From contig JBEVWG010000012.1 of assembly GCA_040506705.1 (NCBI GenBank), forward strand, positions 48,851-112,850: a DNA stretch of 64,000 nt, written 5' to 3'. Below the pieces are notes generated by a model. It was given only the letters and a program-made list of their open reading frames with translations. It did no database searches and was not told the origin of the DNA. The translations under genes were made by a program, and so were the position numbers. The stretch's first letter is position 1. Every line of letters begins with the position of its first letter. This document shows, piece after piece, positions 18,085 through 25,509 of this stretch. This DNA is from Thiodiazotropha sp040506705 (lineage in GTDB: Bacteria; Pseudomonadota; Gammaproteobacteria; Chromatiales; Chromatiaceae).

Positions 18085-18495
18085 TTAGAAGCTGAACAAG
18101 ATATCTTGTTCATCCATGATGTCCGCAAGTTCAGCACGGCTCACCACTTTGATTGAGTCCTTTTCAGCCCAATCATCGTCTTCATCTTCATAGGTGAGAG
18201 GCATCAAATCATCCAGAGTCAAACCACGCTCCTCCAGTGACTCTTTCTCAACGTAAAGTTTAGTTACGTCGTAGTCACCCAGAGCCTGATAGGTTGGGGA
18301 GAAATTCTTCATCTCAACATCAGAAGTATCCTGCCCTTTTACCAGTTGAAACACACCGTCATCGAGGAAGGCCAAATGGACATCCTGATCAAATGCAGCC
18401 CCAATCAACACAACTTCCAGTGACTCCCAGGCATAGATAGTGCCATAGGGTGCACGGCGGTTGATGTACATGAATTTTTTTATCTGTTCAGACAT
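18085..18495 (-). CDS. dsrF: DsrF, subunit of the DsrEFH sulfur transferase
   Basis: A 136-residue TusC/DsrF-family protein that starts at MSEQIKKFMYINRRAPYG. The ATG at 18495 was chosen because AGAGG lies six bases upstream; an upstream TTG would overlap that site. It has no cysteine, in agreement with a structural rather than catalytic role in the hexamer. The C-terminal end matches the family pattern with an acidic middle section. Confidence 0.93.
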   Translation of the reverse strand: MSEQIKKFMYINRRAPYGTIYAWESLEVVLIGAAFDQDVHLAFLDDGVFQLVKGQDTSDVEMKNFSPTYQALGDYDVTKLYVEKESLEERGLTLDDLMPLTYEDEDDDWAEKDSIKVVSRAELADIMDEQDILFSF

Positions 18496-18510
18496 CTTCA
18501 ACCTCTACAG

Positions 18511-18903
18511 TTAGTCACCGAAAACTACCAGTCGATCTGACTGGACGCCCGCTTCGATCAATTGACCGAGACCGGAAATACGAAAGTTGTCAGCAATATT
18601 CTGCGCATCTTTTCCATTGCGCTGCATTTCGCCTTCATCAACGATCCCACGACGTTGGGCTGCTGCAACACAGACCACCATGTCGAGATCGTATTTTTTC
18701 GCTAACTCGCTCCAGCGGTTGACGATGTTACGATCGTCCTGGGGCGGAGTAGTGAGATTTGTACCGTTGTTCACGCCATCGTGATAGAAGAAGACACGCA
18801 TTATTTCGTGCCCTGATTCCAACACTGCCTTTGTAAACTGGTACGCAGAGTCCGTTGCTTGATGCTGGTACGGACCTTCATTTACCTGAATCGCAAATTT
18901 CAT
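18511..18903 (-). CDS. dsrE: DsrE, catalytic subunit of the DsrEFH sulfur transferase
   Basis: A 130-residue TusD/DsrE-family protein. Its single cysteine Cys78, in VVCVAAAQRRG, corresponds to the residue known to carry the persulfide in A. vinosum DsrE. The fold signature FFYHDGVNNGT is present near residue 40. It follows dsrB after 40 bp and precedes dsrF by 15 bp. Confidence 0.95.
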   Translation of the reverse strand: MKFAIQVNEGPYQHQATDSAYQFTKAVLESGHEIMRVFFYHDGVNNGTNLTTPPQDDRNIVNRWSELAKKYDLDMVVCVAAAQRRGIVDEGEMQRNGKDAQNIADNFRISGLGQLIEAGVQSDRLVVFGD

Positions 18904-18943
18904 CAGAATGACCTTCCTGTTACTTATTCAATGCCAACCGTTA

Positions 18944-20014
18944 TTAGAAACGGATATGTGCAGAAGCATTGAGGTTTTCACGACCACCACGCCAGTTATC
19001 AATGTGATACTTGGTGAATGGAAGACCAGTCTTTTCGAAGAACTTAGGCCAGCCAATGCGATCAGCCCACTCTCCAATACGCTCCCAATCTTTGGCGTCT
19101 GCCTTATAAGCACTAAGGATCTGTTTAACGACCTCAGAAACTTCAGGCCAGCGAGGAGGATTATTAGGTACACCTGCAGCAACCAGCTTATGGAAAGTTG
19201 GTTTGGAACGCGCGTTGGAGTTCTTACCACCTACCCAGATTGCAAACTTGGAGTGCTCAGGATCGTTGATCTGCATTGGAGGACAAGGCGGAAAGCAAGC
19301 ACCGCAACAGATACACTTCTTCTCGTCCACTTCAAGTGAAGGTTTACCATTTACCATGGCAGGACGGATAGCAGCTACCGGGCATCGCGCTACAACTGAA
19401 GGACGCTCACAGACGTTTGCAACCTGAGTGTGATCGATCTTAGGTGGCTTGGTATGCTGTATATTGATCGCGATATCACCCTGGCCACCGCAGTTGATCT
19501 GGCAGCAGGAGGTGGTGATACGTACACGGTTAGGCATCTCTTCTTTAGTGAACTCATCATAGAGATCATCCATCAGCGCCTTTACAGCACCAGATGCATC
19601 AGTACCTGGGATATCGCAGTGCAACCAACCCTGGGTATGAGAGATCATGGAGACAGAGGGTCCAGTACCACCGATAGGAAAGCCTTCAGCATTCAGCTTT
19701 TCGATCAAAGGCTCTACTTTAGCGGCATCACTGACCATAAATTCGATGTTGGAACGAATAGTGAAGCGAACATATCCTTCAGCAAATTCGTCAGCAATAT
19801 CCATCAGCTTGCGGATCGTGTAGAGATCCATCTGACGCTGAGTACCGGCACGCACTGTCCAGATGCCATCGCCACTCTTGGCAACGTGATGAAGAACACC
19901 AGGACGCAGGCGTTCATGCCAAGCCCACTGGCCATAGTTCTTCTTCAGGACGGGGTGCAAGTAGGGCTCCATCTCTGGAACACCACTCTCGATCGGCATA
20001 CGAGGTTCCGACAT
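18944..20014 (-). CDS. dsrB: Reverse dissimilatory sulfite reductase, beta subunit
   Basis: A 356-residue protein starting at MSEPRMPIES; the start is fixed by a GGAGGT site directly upstream. It shows the sirohaem/4Fe-4S cysteine motif of sulfite reductases (TTSCCQINCGGQGD) and a ferredoxin insert (CPVAAI, then CICCGACFPPCP). It pairs with DsrA in an alpha2-beta2 enzyme that oxidises sulfur bound to DsrC to sulfite in the cytoplasm. Confidence 0.97.
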   Translation of the reverse strand: MSEPRMPIESGVPEMEPYLHPVLKKNYGQWAWHERLRPGVLHHVAKSGDGIWTVRAGTQRQMDLYTIRKLMDIADEFAEGYVRFTIRSNIEFMVSDAAKVEPLIEKLNAEGFPIGGTGPSVSMISHTQGWLHCDIPGTDASGAVKALMDDLYDEFTKEEMPNRVRITTSCCQINCGGQGDIAINIQHTKPPKIDHTQVANVCERPSVVARCPVAAIRPAMVNGKPSLEVDEKKCICCGACFPPCPPMQINDPEHSKFAIWVGGKNSNARSKPTFHKLVAAGVPNNPPRWPEVSEVVKQILSAYKADAKDWERIGEWADRIGWPKFFEKTGLPFTKYHIDNWRGGRENLNASAHIRF

Positions 20015-20053
20015 ACCTACCTCCAAAAAAATAGGGTAATTGATTCGTTTTTA

Positions 20054-20106
20054 GGGGCATCCGGGCGAACCCGGTGCCCCCCATGCAACCTGCTGTCAGT
20101 CAGCAG
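20054..20106 (-). other. Two stable RNA hairpins between dsrA and dsrB
   Basis: At 20054..20080 GGGGCA-CCGGG pairs with CCCGG-TGCCCC around a four-base loop with one bulged base; on the minus-strand RNA the loop reads UUCG. At 20090..20106 CTGCTG pairs with CAGCAG around five bases. No T run follows either, so they are more likely processing or stability elements than terminators. The gap between the two equimolar subunits is 101 bp, large for an operon this compact. Confidence 0.65.
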
Positions 20107-20115
20107 TAAACAGAA

Positions 20116-21360
20116 TTATTGCGCAGCTTTACGCTCAGCCCATTTGGCCGCTTCTTCATCCCAAGCGTCCATACGGACATAAGGATTCATACGCGGACGC
20201 TCGATCATATTAGGATCGATCTCCAGGCCTACGCCTTCAAGGAAGTTGACCAGACCGATACGTTCGATCATCTCACCTGTACGCTCATGTTCGAGTGCGT
20301 TTTCAGCAAAGAAATCGAGAATCTCAGTGGCCAGCTCGCCCAGCTCTTCGAAGTCATCATCAGACTCAAGCTTCATGAAAGGTACGATTACGGTGCCCAT
20401 CAGATCGCCGATCTTCAGAGTACGCTTACCACCGCACAGCAGGGATACGCCTTTATCGTCACCAGGAGAGAGCGCTTTGGTCATTACATTAATACAGTGC
20501 ATGCAACGTACGCAGGAAGGGTTGTCCACACCCAGGGTATCATCATCATTCAAAGACAATGCCTGAGTTGGGCAACGGGTGATAACGTTATCGATGACGT
20601 ACTTGCGGCCTTTTTCGCCAACGAATTTCTTAACTTCGTCCTGATCGACTTTCATATCGTCGCGCCAGGTACCAATGGTAGCCAGGTCAGCGCGCTGAAC
20701 AGAGTTCATGCAGTCGTTCGGACATCCGGAGACCTTATATTTAAACTTATAAGGCAGTGCAGGACGGTGCATATCGTCAAGGGCATTGTTGACCAGCATG
20801 CGCATGGTACGGCCCTCATCGAAGCAGGAGTTTTCACAGCGTGCAGCGCCCACACAGGACATACCTGTACGTACAGCAGGACCAGCACCACCAAGATCAA
20901 AACCCATCTCGTTGATCTCGTCAAACGCAGGTTGTACGTTGTCGGTAGAGCAACCCTGGAACATGATATCGCCTGACTGACCATGGAACGCAATCAGACC
21001 AGAGCCATACTTTTCCCAGATATCACAGAATTTGCGAATGGTATTAGTATCGTAATGCATGCCTGGAGGAGGCATAACACGAAGGGTGTGGAACTCTGCA
21101 CAAGCAGGAAACACAGCTTCGCCATCATCATTTTTCAGCTCGGTAAAACGGGGAATGATACCACCGCCGTAGCCGATAACGCCCACGGTGCCACCTTTCC
21201 AGTAGCCTTTGCGGGTTTCGTAGGAAGTCTCTAGCTGACCCATCAGGTCAACCATCATGTCATTCTCTTTGGCGAGGCGCTTGAGGCCGGTGACAAATGA
21301 GGGCCAAGGGCCGCTCTCCAGCTGATCAAGCATGGGGGTATCATGCATCTGTTTTGCCAT
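20116..21360 (-). CDS. dsrA: Reverse dissimilatory sulfite reductase, alpha subunit
   Basis: A 414-residue protein. The start MAKQMHDTPM at 21360 was chosen because GGGAG lies nine bases upstream and because DsrA proteins usually begin this way. The sirohaem/4Fe-4S ligands are in CVGAARCENSC and CPNDCMN, and an inserted ferredoxin domain follows (CVRCMHCINVM after a CPTQAL segment). Position first in a cluster that also has dsrEFH and dsrL shows that it works in the oxidative direction. Confidence 0.97.
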   Translation of the reverse strand: MAKQMHDTPMLDQLESGPWPSFVTGLKRLAKENDMMVDLMGQLETSYETRKGYWKGGTVGVIGYGGGIIPRFTELKNDDGEAVFPACAEFHTLRVMPPPGMHYDTNTIRKFCDIWEKYGSGLIAFHGQSGDIMFQGCSTDNVQPAFDEINEMGFDLGGAGPAVRTGMSCVGAARCENSCFDEGRTMRMLVNNALDDMHRPALPYKFKYKVSGCPNDCMNSVQRADLATIGTWRDDMKVDQDEVKKFVGEKGRKYVIDNVITRCPTQALSLNDDDTLGVDNPSCVRCMHCINVMTKALSPGDDKGVSLLCGGKRTLKIGDLMGTVIVPFMKLESDDDFEELGELATEILDFFAENALEHERTGEMIERIGLVNFLEGVGLEIDPNMIERPRMNPYVRMDAWDEEAAKWAERKAAQ

Positions 21361-21554
21361 CAATGTTTCTCCCAATGGTCGTTTGTCCAGGTCGTCAGCA
21401 TTTAGCTCATCCTAATTATTCTTGGCTGATAACCAAGCAGTAGAGTTTTGCCAACTGACCTGCAATCTTAACCTCACAGGCAGGGCCTGCTACTACTGGG
21501 ACGCAATTTTAGGGATTCCTAATGCAGACCTATATCCTTCCAATGGGGGGTAAA

Positions 21555-21720
21555 GGGATAGAATCGACTATCCCAAAAGGGATAGATAAAACCAGATCTG
21601 TTTAGGTCATATATATGCAATCTATCTATATTTATTGTAAACACAGCAAGTTATAAACTATTACCAATATAAGATCGTGATTTTATATCCCCCTTTTTCT
21701 ACAGGGATAGCTTTATCCCT
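21555..21720. promoter_or_regulatory. Candidate operator array in the divergent dsr control region
   Basis: The region 21361..21815 between dsrA and the divergent module holds six copies of GGGATA or its complement in 166 bp: 21555, 21569, 21579, 21686, 21704 and 21714. Two pairs are perfect palindromes: GGGATAG / CTATCCC with a 6-base gap (21555..21574) and AGGGATA / TATCCCT with a 4-base gap (21703..21720). Chance would give about 0.2 copies in this gap. The rest is AT-rich and should hold the promoters of both directions. No known operator that I recognise matches. Confidence 0.6.
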
Positions 21721-21815
21721 GGTTATTGCAAAAAGGGACTTGAACCCACATCTAGCTTAATGTTCAATAGTAATAACTGACCATTTTACTAAGTAATTAA
21801 ACGGACACAAAATAG

Positions 21816-21992
21816 ATGCTGTACCTGAGCGAATTGATGATGCAACATCCAGAAGTCGATAGTTTCGAGCAACTTCTGGATACCGTGAAAGCGCGTTCAA
21901 AGTCGGAAGTATTTTTTCGAATCGATGTAAAGCCGCCCTTCGCAGATACGCCCGAGAATTGGGAGGATCGCCTTGAAGCGGCTTTCACTTGA
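21816..21992 (+). CDS. Small unknown protein, 58 aa, first gene divergent from dsrA
   Basis: The ATG at 21816 opens 58 codons ending in TGA at 21990..21992. The protein begins MLYLSELMMQHPEVDSF, has a charged helix, then FFRIDVKPPFADTPENWEDR, a composition like a real soluble protein. The Shine-Dalgarno is weak (GGA about 13 bases upstream). It starts the four-gene module with a 31-bp gap to the next gene. I do not recognise the family. Confidence 0.55.
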   Translation: MLYLSELMMQHPEVDSFEQLLDTVKARSKSEVFFRIDVKPPFADTPENWEDRLEAAFT

Positions 21993-22023
21993 CCACACCA
22001 AAACCTTAACTGAGTATTGATCT

Positions 22024-22734
22024 GTGAAGTATTTAGAATCAGAAACTTTTGTCGGTGATAACGACAGTGCCGAGGATGCAGTCAAATCGAGTCAATTGCT
22101 TGAACTACGCCTGGCTGAAAAACGTGAGGAACTCGCAGCACTCGATGCTGACGCGTCATTGAAAAAACGCCTGACGCTAGAAATTGAGAGCTGCTATATC
22201 CTGCTCGACCTGGACCGTAGTGACGAAGCCTGGCAGATTGCCAAAAAGGTTTTCGACGAAGCGCTAGCGGATGAACTCTGGCTTACAGCGGTTGAGTCCT
22301 GCGACATTATTTACCAGGCCGAGAAGGATGACGCAATAAAAGCGCTTGCCCATGGCATCTGGTTGGGAGTTACATTTCCAGTCGACCCAGAGCTGAGTGT
22401 CGCCATGCTGCAGCATCTTATAGATGAGACACCTGATAAATCAGACGGAGGGGCCGTGGCTGCTGCCACGGCCTGTTATTTGATCGATTTACGTGCCGAA
22501 GGCCAGCAGCAGGAAGATCTGAGGTTTTTCACCAATCAGCTTATGGGCCAGGTAGCCAGGCGCCACAGTCAGGTGGAAGAGCAGGAGATATTCGATTTCT
22601 GGGTTGAACGCATGGAGCTTGATGATCCCGCTAAATTCCTGCCTCGCCTGGCAACGGTGCTGGATGTGATTGTCGATAATGACTGGTGGTACGACAGGGA
22701 TGAGTTACGCGCTAAAATCCCCGCAGATGATTAA
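22024..22734 (+). CDS. Unknown helical-repeat protein, 236 aa, in the dsr-divergent module
   Basis: Starts with GTG at 22024. The sequence is soluble, acidic and strongly helical, with helix pairs that resemble TPR-like repeats (LEIESCYILLDLDRSDEAWQ and similar, about residues 45-160). No catalytic motif, cysteine cluster or signal peptide is visible. It is followed by the Cas6-like gene after 13 bp. Position suggests a sulfur-metabolism or RNA-related scaffold function, which is inference only. Confidence 0.75.
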   Translation: MKYLESETFVGDNDSAEDAVKSSQLLELRLAEKREELAALDADASLKKRLTLEIESCYILLDLDRSDEAWQIAKKVFDEALADELWLTAVESCDIIYQAEKDDAIKALAHGIWLGVTFPVDPELSVAMLQHLIDETPDKSDGGAVAAATACYLIDLRAEGQQQEDLRFFTNQLMGQVARRHSQVEEQEIFDFWVERMELDDPAKFLPRLATVLDVIVDNDWWYDRDELRAKIPADD

Positions 22735-22747
22735 ATTGGAGCTGTAG

Positions 22748-23407
22748 ATGTTCTGGCAGGAAGAGGTAGATGAAGATCGTTTCGTTGTCCCTGACAATGT
22801 CTTGGATCTGATCTTTAAAATTAAGTGCCCCACACTTCCAATAGATCATGCATGGGCGCTTTCCCAGGCGATTCATCAAGCCCTCCCCTGGTTTGCTGAT
22901 GAATCCAATGCAGGCCTGCATCTGATCTATGGTGCAGATTCAGGTAATGGCTGGGAGCGTCCCTCTGGCAGTGGTGACCTGCTCTACCTCTCCCGACGCA
23001 CCCCCCTTATCCTGCGCCTGCCTAAAGCGCGTATTGGTGATGCTGAGAAGCTTTCGGATCAAATTCTGGATATCGATGGCTCTAAACTGGAAATCAGCGG
23101 AAACCATACCCGGTTGCTCAGCATAACAACCACACTCTATTGCCGCCATCTGGTCGTCGAAGAGGATCAGTCTGAGGACGATTTCATGGAACAGTCTGTC
23201 AGCCAGCTGAAAGCACTCAATCTCAGATTCAAAAAGGTACTCTGTGGTAAAGGGGATGCCTTTCAGACCCCTGAAGGAGCAATACTCACGAAGAGCCTGA
23301 TGGTCGCCGGACTCCCCCTGGATGATGCGATTACTCTACAGGAAGAGGGTATGGGTTCATTACGCAATCGAGGCTTTGGCTTGTTTATTCCACACAAGAC
23401 TGTTTAA
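22748..23407 (+). CDS. Cas6/Cmx6-like RNA endonuclease-fold protein without a CRISPR array
   Basis: A 219-residue protein resembling the Cas6 variant of subtype I-MYXAN (Cmx6): VVPDNVLDLIFKIKCPTLPIDHAWALSQAI (split here as VVPDNVLDLIFKIKC and LPIDHAWALSQAI), GNGWERP, LLYLSRRTPLILRLPK, and the C-terminal glycine-rich loop GMGSLRNRGFGLFIPHK typical of Cas6 RAMP folds. Cas6 proteins cut CRISPR precursor RNA. No array or other cas gene lies in the window, so the role here is likely different. Histidines near residue 30 and 132-135 are possible catalytic groups. The start has GGAG seven bases upstream. The family call rests on pattern memory. Confidence 0.7.
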   Translation: MFWQEEVDEDRFVVPDNVLDLIFKIKCPTLPIDHAWALSQAIHQALPWFADESNAGLHLIYGADSGNGWERPSGSGDLLYLSRRTPLILRLPKARIGDAEKLSDQILDIDGSKLEISGNHTRLLSITTTLYCRHLVVEEDQSEDDFMEQSVSQLKALNLRFKKVLCGKGDAFQTPEGAILTKSLMVAGLPLDDAITLQEEGMGSLRNRGFGLFIPHKTV

Positions 23408-23424
23408 GATTACAGGATGCGCAC

Positions 23425-23447
23425 TCACTGTTTCTCAGTGATCTTTT
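23425..23447 (+). terminator. Weak hairpin after the Cas6-like gene
   Basis: Six-bp arms TCACTG / CAGTGA with a 5-base loop, followed by TCTTTTG. It may partly separate the Cas6-like gene from the downstream rspA-type gene, which has a 147-bp leader and its own strong ribosome binding site. Confidence 0.4.
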
Positions 23448-23554
23448 GCCGGACTCAATGTCGAAGCACGCGCCCTGACCATTAGGCCAGAACCGATAAA
23501 CACTGAATAATAGTTATAGAGGCCGAGTGCCTCGTGTTTTAGTAGGAGAGATCA

Positions 23555-23899
23555 ATGTCATATGAAGTAAATGGTAATACAGTTGAAGCCGATGCGAACG
23601 GTTATCTGGTCAACCAGACTGACTGGAGTGAGGACGTCGCCAAGGTCATCGCGGAATCGGAAGGTGTCACCCTTTCAGAAAAAGCATGGGAAATCATCAA
23701 TTTTCTGCGTGATGAGTATTTGAATAACGGCGGCAATCAGCCCAACGAACGTAACATGGTCAAGCACTTTAAAGGTGTCTGGACAGACGAAGGCAAGGTT
23801 GATGCAAAAGCGCTCTACATCCATTTCCCCATGGGCCCGGCCAAACAGGCCAGTAAAATTGCCGGCCTGCCAGAAACCAAGCGTAAAGGCGGTTACTAA
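23555..23899 (+). CDS. DsrC/TusE-family protein lacking both redox cysteines (RspA type)
   Basis: A 114-residue protein clearly homologous to DsrC along its length (EVNGNTVEADANGYLVNQTDWSE split by family gaps, AWEIINFLRDEYL, FPMGPAKQASKIAGLP). The residue matching Cys98 of DsrC is Ser100, and the penultimate cysteine is absent; the protein ends KRKGGY. It therefore cannot carry persulfide. Cysteine-free homologues have been named RspA, regulatory sulfur-related proteins, and their role is unproved. Strong AGGAG site upstream. It ends a module that faces dsrA. Confidence 0.88.
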   Translation: MSYEVNGNTVEADANGYLVNQTDWSEDVAKVIAESEGVTLSEKAWEIINFLRDEYLNNGGNQPNERNMVKHFKGVWTDEGKVDAKALYIHFPMGPAKQASKIAGLPETKRKGGY

Positions 23900-23931
23900 G
23901 CCAAGTTGCACTTTGTACTGAATTTACACAA

Positions 23932-23952
23932 GGGTGCGGTTTCGCCGCACCC
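23932..23952. terminator. Strong hairpin between rspA-type gene and the convergent oxygenase gene
   Basis: Perfect 8-bp GC-rich arms GGGTGCGG / CCGCACCC with a 5-base loop. Only short T runs flank it. It sits between convergent genes and probably works for both. Confidence 0.65.
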
Positions 23953-23969
23953 TGTTTCTGGAAATATTT

Positions 23970-24644
23970 CTACACATCACTCCACATGCGCAGTAAATTT
24001 GCGTAGGACTTATCGACCAGCCCTGTGGTAGCTTCCTGAGACCTGTTTAGCAGCAGATCCTCTCTTGCCTGGTCAAGCTCATAGAGCAGTTCTCTCCTGG
24101 CCGGATCCCGTACATAACTTTGTATCCAAGCCAAGGCGACCAACCGCTCCCCCTGAGTAACCTCAGCAACATGATGAAGACTGGAAGAGGGATAAATTAC
24201 AGCGCTGCCCGCAGCTAATTTCACCCGTTTCTCACCAAAAGTGGTACGAATAACCAACTCACCACCTTCATAACTATCTGGCTCGCGTAAAAAAACAGTC
24301 ATTGAGATATCACTGCGAAAGCGTTGACCACTGATCCCCATTAACGGGTCATCAACGTGATCACCATAGGTCATTCCCGACTGGTATCGGGCAAAAATCG
24401 GGTCGGCCATGCGATAAGGTAATACTGCCGAACGAAAACTTTGATTTTGCCCCATTGCGCTGGTGAGGATCCTTATCAACAGCTCCATCTGCTTTTGGGT
24501 GCCCTTCAACTCCTGATTGTTTTTTACTCTCTTTGCCGCCATTCCGGCGGTGAGCCTACCGTCGACAAATTCAGCCTCTGATAGAATTTGATCGATCTTT
24601 TGCAGTTGAGCCGACTCAAGCAATCTGTCGATTTCCAATAACAT
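23970..24644 (-). CDS. PKHD-type Fe(II)/2-oxoglutarate-dependent dioxygenase (PiuC/YbiX family)
   Basis: A 224-residue protein of the usual length for the PiuC/YbiX family. Iron ligands are visible as HVD in YGDHVDDPL and the distal histidine in SLHHVAEV, with the 2-oxoglutarate-binding arginine in GERLVALAW. N-terminal part contains the family pattern FVDGRLTAG. Members are commonly tied to iron uptake; the substrate is unknown. Start MLLEIDRLL is preceded by AGGAGG. Confidence 0.92.
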   Translation of the reverse strand: MLLEIDRLLESAQLQKIDQILSEAEFVDGRLTAGMAAKRVKNNQELKGTQKQMELLIRILTSAMGQNQSFRSAVLPYRMADPIFARYQSGMTYGDHVDDPLMGISGQRFRSDISMTVFLREPDSYEGGELVIRTTFGEKRVKLAAGSAVIYPSSSLHHVAEVTQGERLVALAWIQSYVRDPARRELLYELDQAREDLLLNRSQEATTGLVDKSYANLLRMWSDV

Positions 24645-24653
24645 CTAAACCTC

Positions 24654-25028
24654 CTATATTAACTCTATAGCGGCTTGCATAGCGCTTTCATCCACAGGAA
24701 AGGTAAGCACACTATGTATTGCGTAGCGTGCCTGTACTTTTTCCAGACGCTGCAGATACTCTGTATCAATGAGTACAATAATCTTTGCTTCAATATCATA
24801 ACGCTGCAAGGTCGCCAGCAGTGATTCAAGATTACTCACTCGATCCCTGAATTGAGGATCAGAATAGAACTCCGCAACCACCACCTTGGGGCGATGTCTC
24901 TTCAGCCATGCCTGAGCTTTCCGAACAGAGTTGACCATCTCTACACTATATTTCAAGCGTTGGTAAAGCGGGACGAAATTGGGATAGCCACCCAATTCAA
25001 CAATAGCGAGTAATTCCTGATCTTCCAT
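24654..25028 (-). CDS. Unknown protein with response-regulator-like fold, about 124 aa
   Basis: Alternating strands and helices (RPKVVVAEFYSDPQF, AKIIVLIDTEYLQRL, HSVLTFPVDESAMQAAI) resemble a receiver domain, but the phospho-acceptor aspartate is not obvious, so it is probably a degenerate receiver or Rossmann-like protein. I chose the ATG at 25028 (MEDQELLAIVELGG); a TTG at 25067 is also possible. It precedes the dioxygenase gene by nine bases, so they form a two-gene operon. Confidence 0.65.
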   Translation of the reverse strand: MEDQELLAIVELGGYPNFVPLYQRLKYSVEMVNSVRKAQAWLKRHRPKVVVAEFYSDPQFRDRVSNLESLLATLQRYDIEAKIIVLIDTEYLQRLEKVQARYAIHSVLTFPVDESAMQAAIELI

Positions 25029-25130
25029 ACGCTTGATTTTACCTTCGTGAGACACGATGATTAGCAAATGCCCTTAGACCTAAAAATCTGCAAGCAAATA
25101 GCTTTTTTTACTGACTTATAAGTTTACATC

Positions 25131-25448
25131 ATGCAACTAAATCTTATTATCGATGAATGGTCAATGGACCTGGATATTCCCGATGGCTATATTGAAACCA
25201 TGGGTGACTCATTTGAAAAAATGGACAGGGACATGGACAAAGGATGGCAAATCGGCCAGAAATGGACCAGAAATCCTAACGCAACCCAGCGCTGCCAACT
25301 GGTAGCCGGCAAGCTATTGACTGCACTCGAAACGAACAATGAGCAGCTGGCTATAATGATGGGAGGCTACATTATATCCCGCATGAACGGGGTTAAACGG
25401 ATTATTATCGATAATACCGGCGAACCCGAAGAGACAACTTTTGATTAA
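25131..25448 (+). CDS. Conserved-looking unknown protein, 105 aa
   Basis: A small acidic soluble protein (MQLNLIIDEWSMDLDIPDGY at the start, a central helix QRCQLVAGKLLTALETNNEQ, then KRIIIDNTGEPEETTFD). It is divergent from the receiver-like gene with a 100-bp gap. No known family comes to mind. Its last 12 codons plus the start of the stop codon are duplicated 3.7 kb downstream as a 36-bp direct repeat. Confidence 0.7.
   Translation: MQLNLIIDEWSMDLDIPDGYIETMGDSFEKMDRDMDKGWQIGQKWTRNPNATQRCQLVAGKLLTALETNNEQLAIMMGGYIISRMNGVKRIIIDNTGEPEETTFD
25411..25446 (+). repeat. Direct repeat, copy 1 (inside the 3' end of the 105-aa gene)
   Basis: The 36 bases from ATAATACC to CTTTTGATT match 29122..29157 in 34 of 36 positions in the same orientation. 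This copy is the natural C-terminal coding end of the 105-aa gene. The two copies bracket the lipoprotein and LysM/toxin-like genes. Confidence 0.85.
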
Positions 25449-25509
25449 CTGGTAAAGTCTCCGGTCAACTCGAAACTTATACACCTAAATACTATAGGTT
25501 CAGACGATA

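Noticed and set aside
19430..20182. Plus-strand ORF of 250 codons
   Set aside because: Antisense to dsrB and its leader; no recognisable protein features.
20119..20976. Plus-strand ORF of 285 codons
   Set aside because: Lies antisense to dsrA, which has clear sirohaem motifs; it has no family signature and follows from codon bias of dsrA.
21361..25130. Possible CRISPR array near the Cas6-like gene
   Set aside because: No regularly spaced direct repeats are present; the only short repeats are the GGGATA boxes and they have irregular spacing.
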